This document shows positions 5,384-5,668 of a stretch of DNA of 5,668 bases, in pieces. The notes below the pieces were generated by a model that was not told the origin of the DNA, ran no database searches, and saw nothing but the letters and a program-made list of their open reading frames with translations. This stretch comes from JAXHUH01 sp034211175 (GTDB lineage: Bacteria; Actinomycetota; Acidimicrobiia; Acidimicrobiales; CAIXPF01). Position 1 is the first letter of the stretch. The number at the start of each line of letters is the position of its first letter. Location of the stretch: contig JAXHUH010000341.1 in assembly GCA_034211175.1 (NCBI GenBank), forward strand, positions 1 to 5,668. Reading direction: 5' to 3'. The position numbers and the translations under genes were made by a program.

Positions 5384-5524
5384 TCGGTAGCAACCTCGCA
5401 AGGGAGGGCCGCAATGCTCTCCGCTCCGCTCGGGGCGGTCAGGCCCGGCGGGCCGTTGGCGTGGGTCTCGAAGCTCGTCGGAGCTGGGCGATCGTGGGTT
5501 CCTTGGCGGGCTGATCGGCCGGGT
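5384..5524 (+). repeat. Noncoding repeat copy 2 (left and right modules)
   Basis: The first 77 bp repeat copy 1. The stretch 5432-5524 repeats 5575-5667 with 3 mismatches in 93 bp. It carries the GGCCC-GGC-GGGCC hairpin (5442-5454) and a second hairpin, AGCTC-GTCG-GAGCT (5472-5485). This copy therefore joins both modules and looks like the fullest version in the window. Confidence 0.8.
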
Positions 5525-5574
5525 ATTCGGCCGCCTCCTTCTACGTGGTGGCCGGGGTGTCTTCCGGTCTGCTT

Positions 5575-5668
5575 GGGGCGGTCAGGCCTGGCGGGCCGTT
5601 GGCGTGGGTCTCGAAGCTCGTCGGAGCTGGGCGATCGCGGGTTCCTTGTCGGGCTGATCGGCCGGGTG
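5575..5668 (+). repeat. Noncoding repeat copy 3 (right module, reaches window end)
   Basis: This is a direct copy of 5432-5524 at a 143-bp offset. The first hairpin is kept although one base changed: C to T at 5589 turns a C-G pair into a T-G wobble. The second hairpin is unchanged (5615-5628). The 143-bp period is not a multiple of 3, which argues against a coding repeat. The left module here is degraded upstream of 5575. The repeat may continue beyond the window. Confidence 0.8.

Noticed and set aside
5162..5401. 79-codon - strand frame ending VSGFEPPASTLRT
   Set aside because: This ending is the familiar artefact of translating a tRNA gene in reverse. The rest lies in the noncoding repeats.
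5384..5668. CRISPR array or coding tandem repeat
   Set aside because: Units are long (over 90 bp), few, and lack short uniform repeats with unique spacers. The 143-bp period breaks any reading frame.

Overview
The window is very GC-rich, gene-dense bacterial DNA with strongly G/C-biased third codon positions. The gene set (molybdenum cofactor genes beside a SepX/GlpR-like membrane protein), the absence of Shine-Dalgarno sites at several starts, and TANNNT -10 boxes directly before ATG codons all suggest an actinobacterium. An Acidimicrobiia-type lineage (Ilumatobacter/Iamia relatives) is my best guess, but this is inference and no marker gene is present.

Layout. (1) 68-2951, + strand: three molybdenum cofactor genes in a row: moeA (molybdopterin molybdotransferase), moaA (GTP 3',8-cyclase) and moaC (cyclic pyranopterin monophosphate synthase). 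They are separated by 87 and 94 bp, and each has its own TANNNT box 6-7 nt before its ATG, so each may be transcribed as a leaderless mRNA. MoaA and MoaC make cyclic pyranopterin monophosphate from GTP; MoeA inserts molybdate at the end of the pathway. The middle steps (MoaD/MoaE, MogA) are not in this window. (2) 2952-3258: a regulatory stretch with a terminator-like hairpin, a second inverted repeat overlapping a predicted promoter, several CGTCA/TGACG half-sites and a possible 52-codon small ORF. (3) 3259-4509, + strand: a tightly spaced pair. The first gene encodes a three-segment membrane protein resembling actinobacterial SepX/GlpR cell-division proteins. The second encodes a translin/TRAX-family protein that keeps acidic residues at all four positions known as catalytic in TRAX. 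(4) 4553-5005, - strand: a secreted, probably lipid-anchored CAP/SCP-domain protein, convergent with the translin gene. (5) 5135-5208, + strand: tRNA-Ala(CGC). (6) 5209-5668: no gene seen; about 460 bp of GC-rich, hairpin-bearing noncoding repeats, including a 93-bp direct repeat with a 143-bp period that runs to the window end.

The most interesting unit is the SepX/GlpR-like and translin-like gene pair next to moeA. In Corynebacterium, a MoeA-like protein (Glp) and its membrane receptor GlpR act in cell division. A MoeA, a GlpR/SepX-like protein and a TRAX-like putative endoribonuclease in one locus is therefore a testable association.
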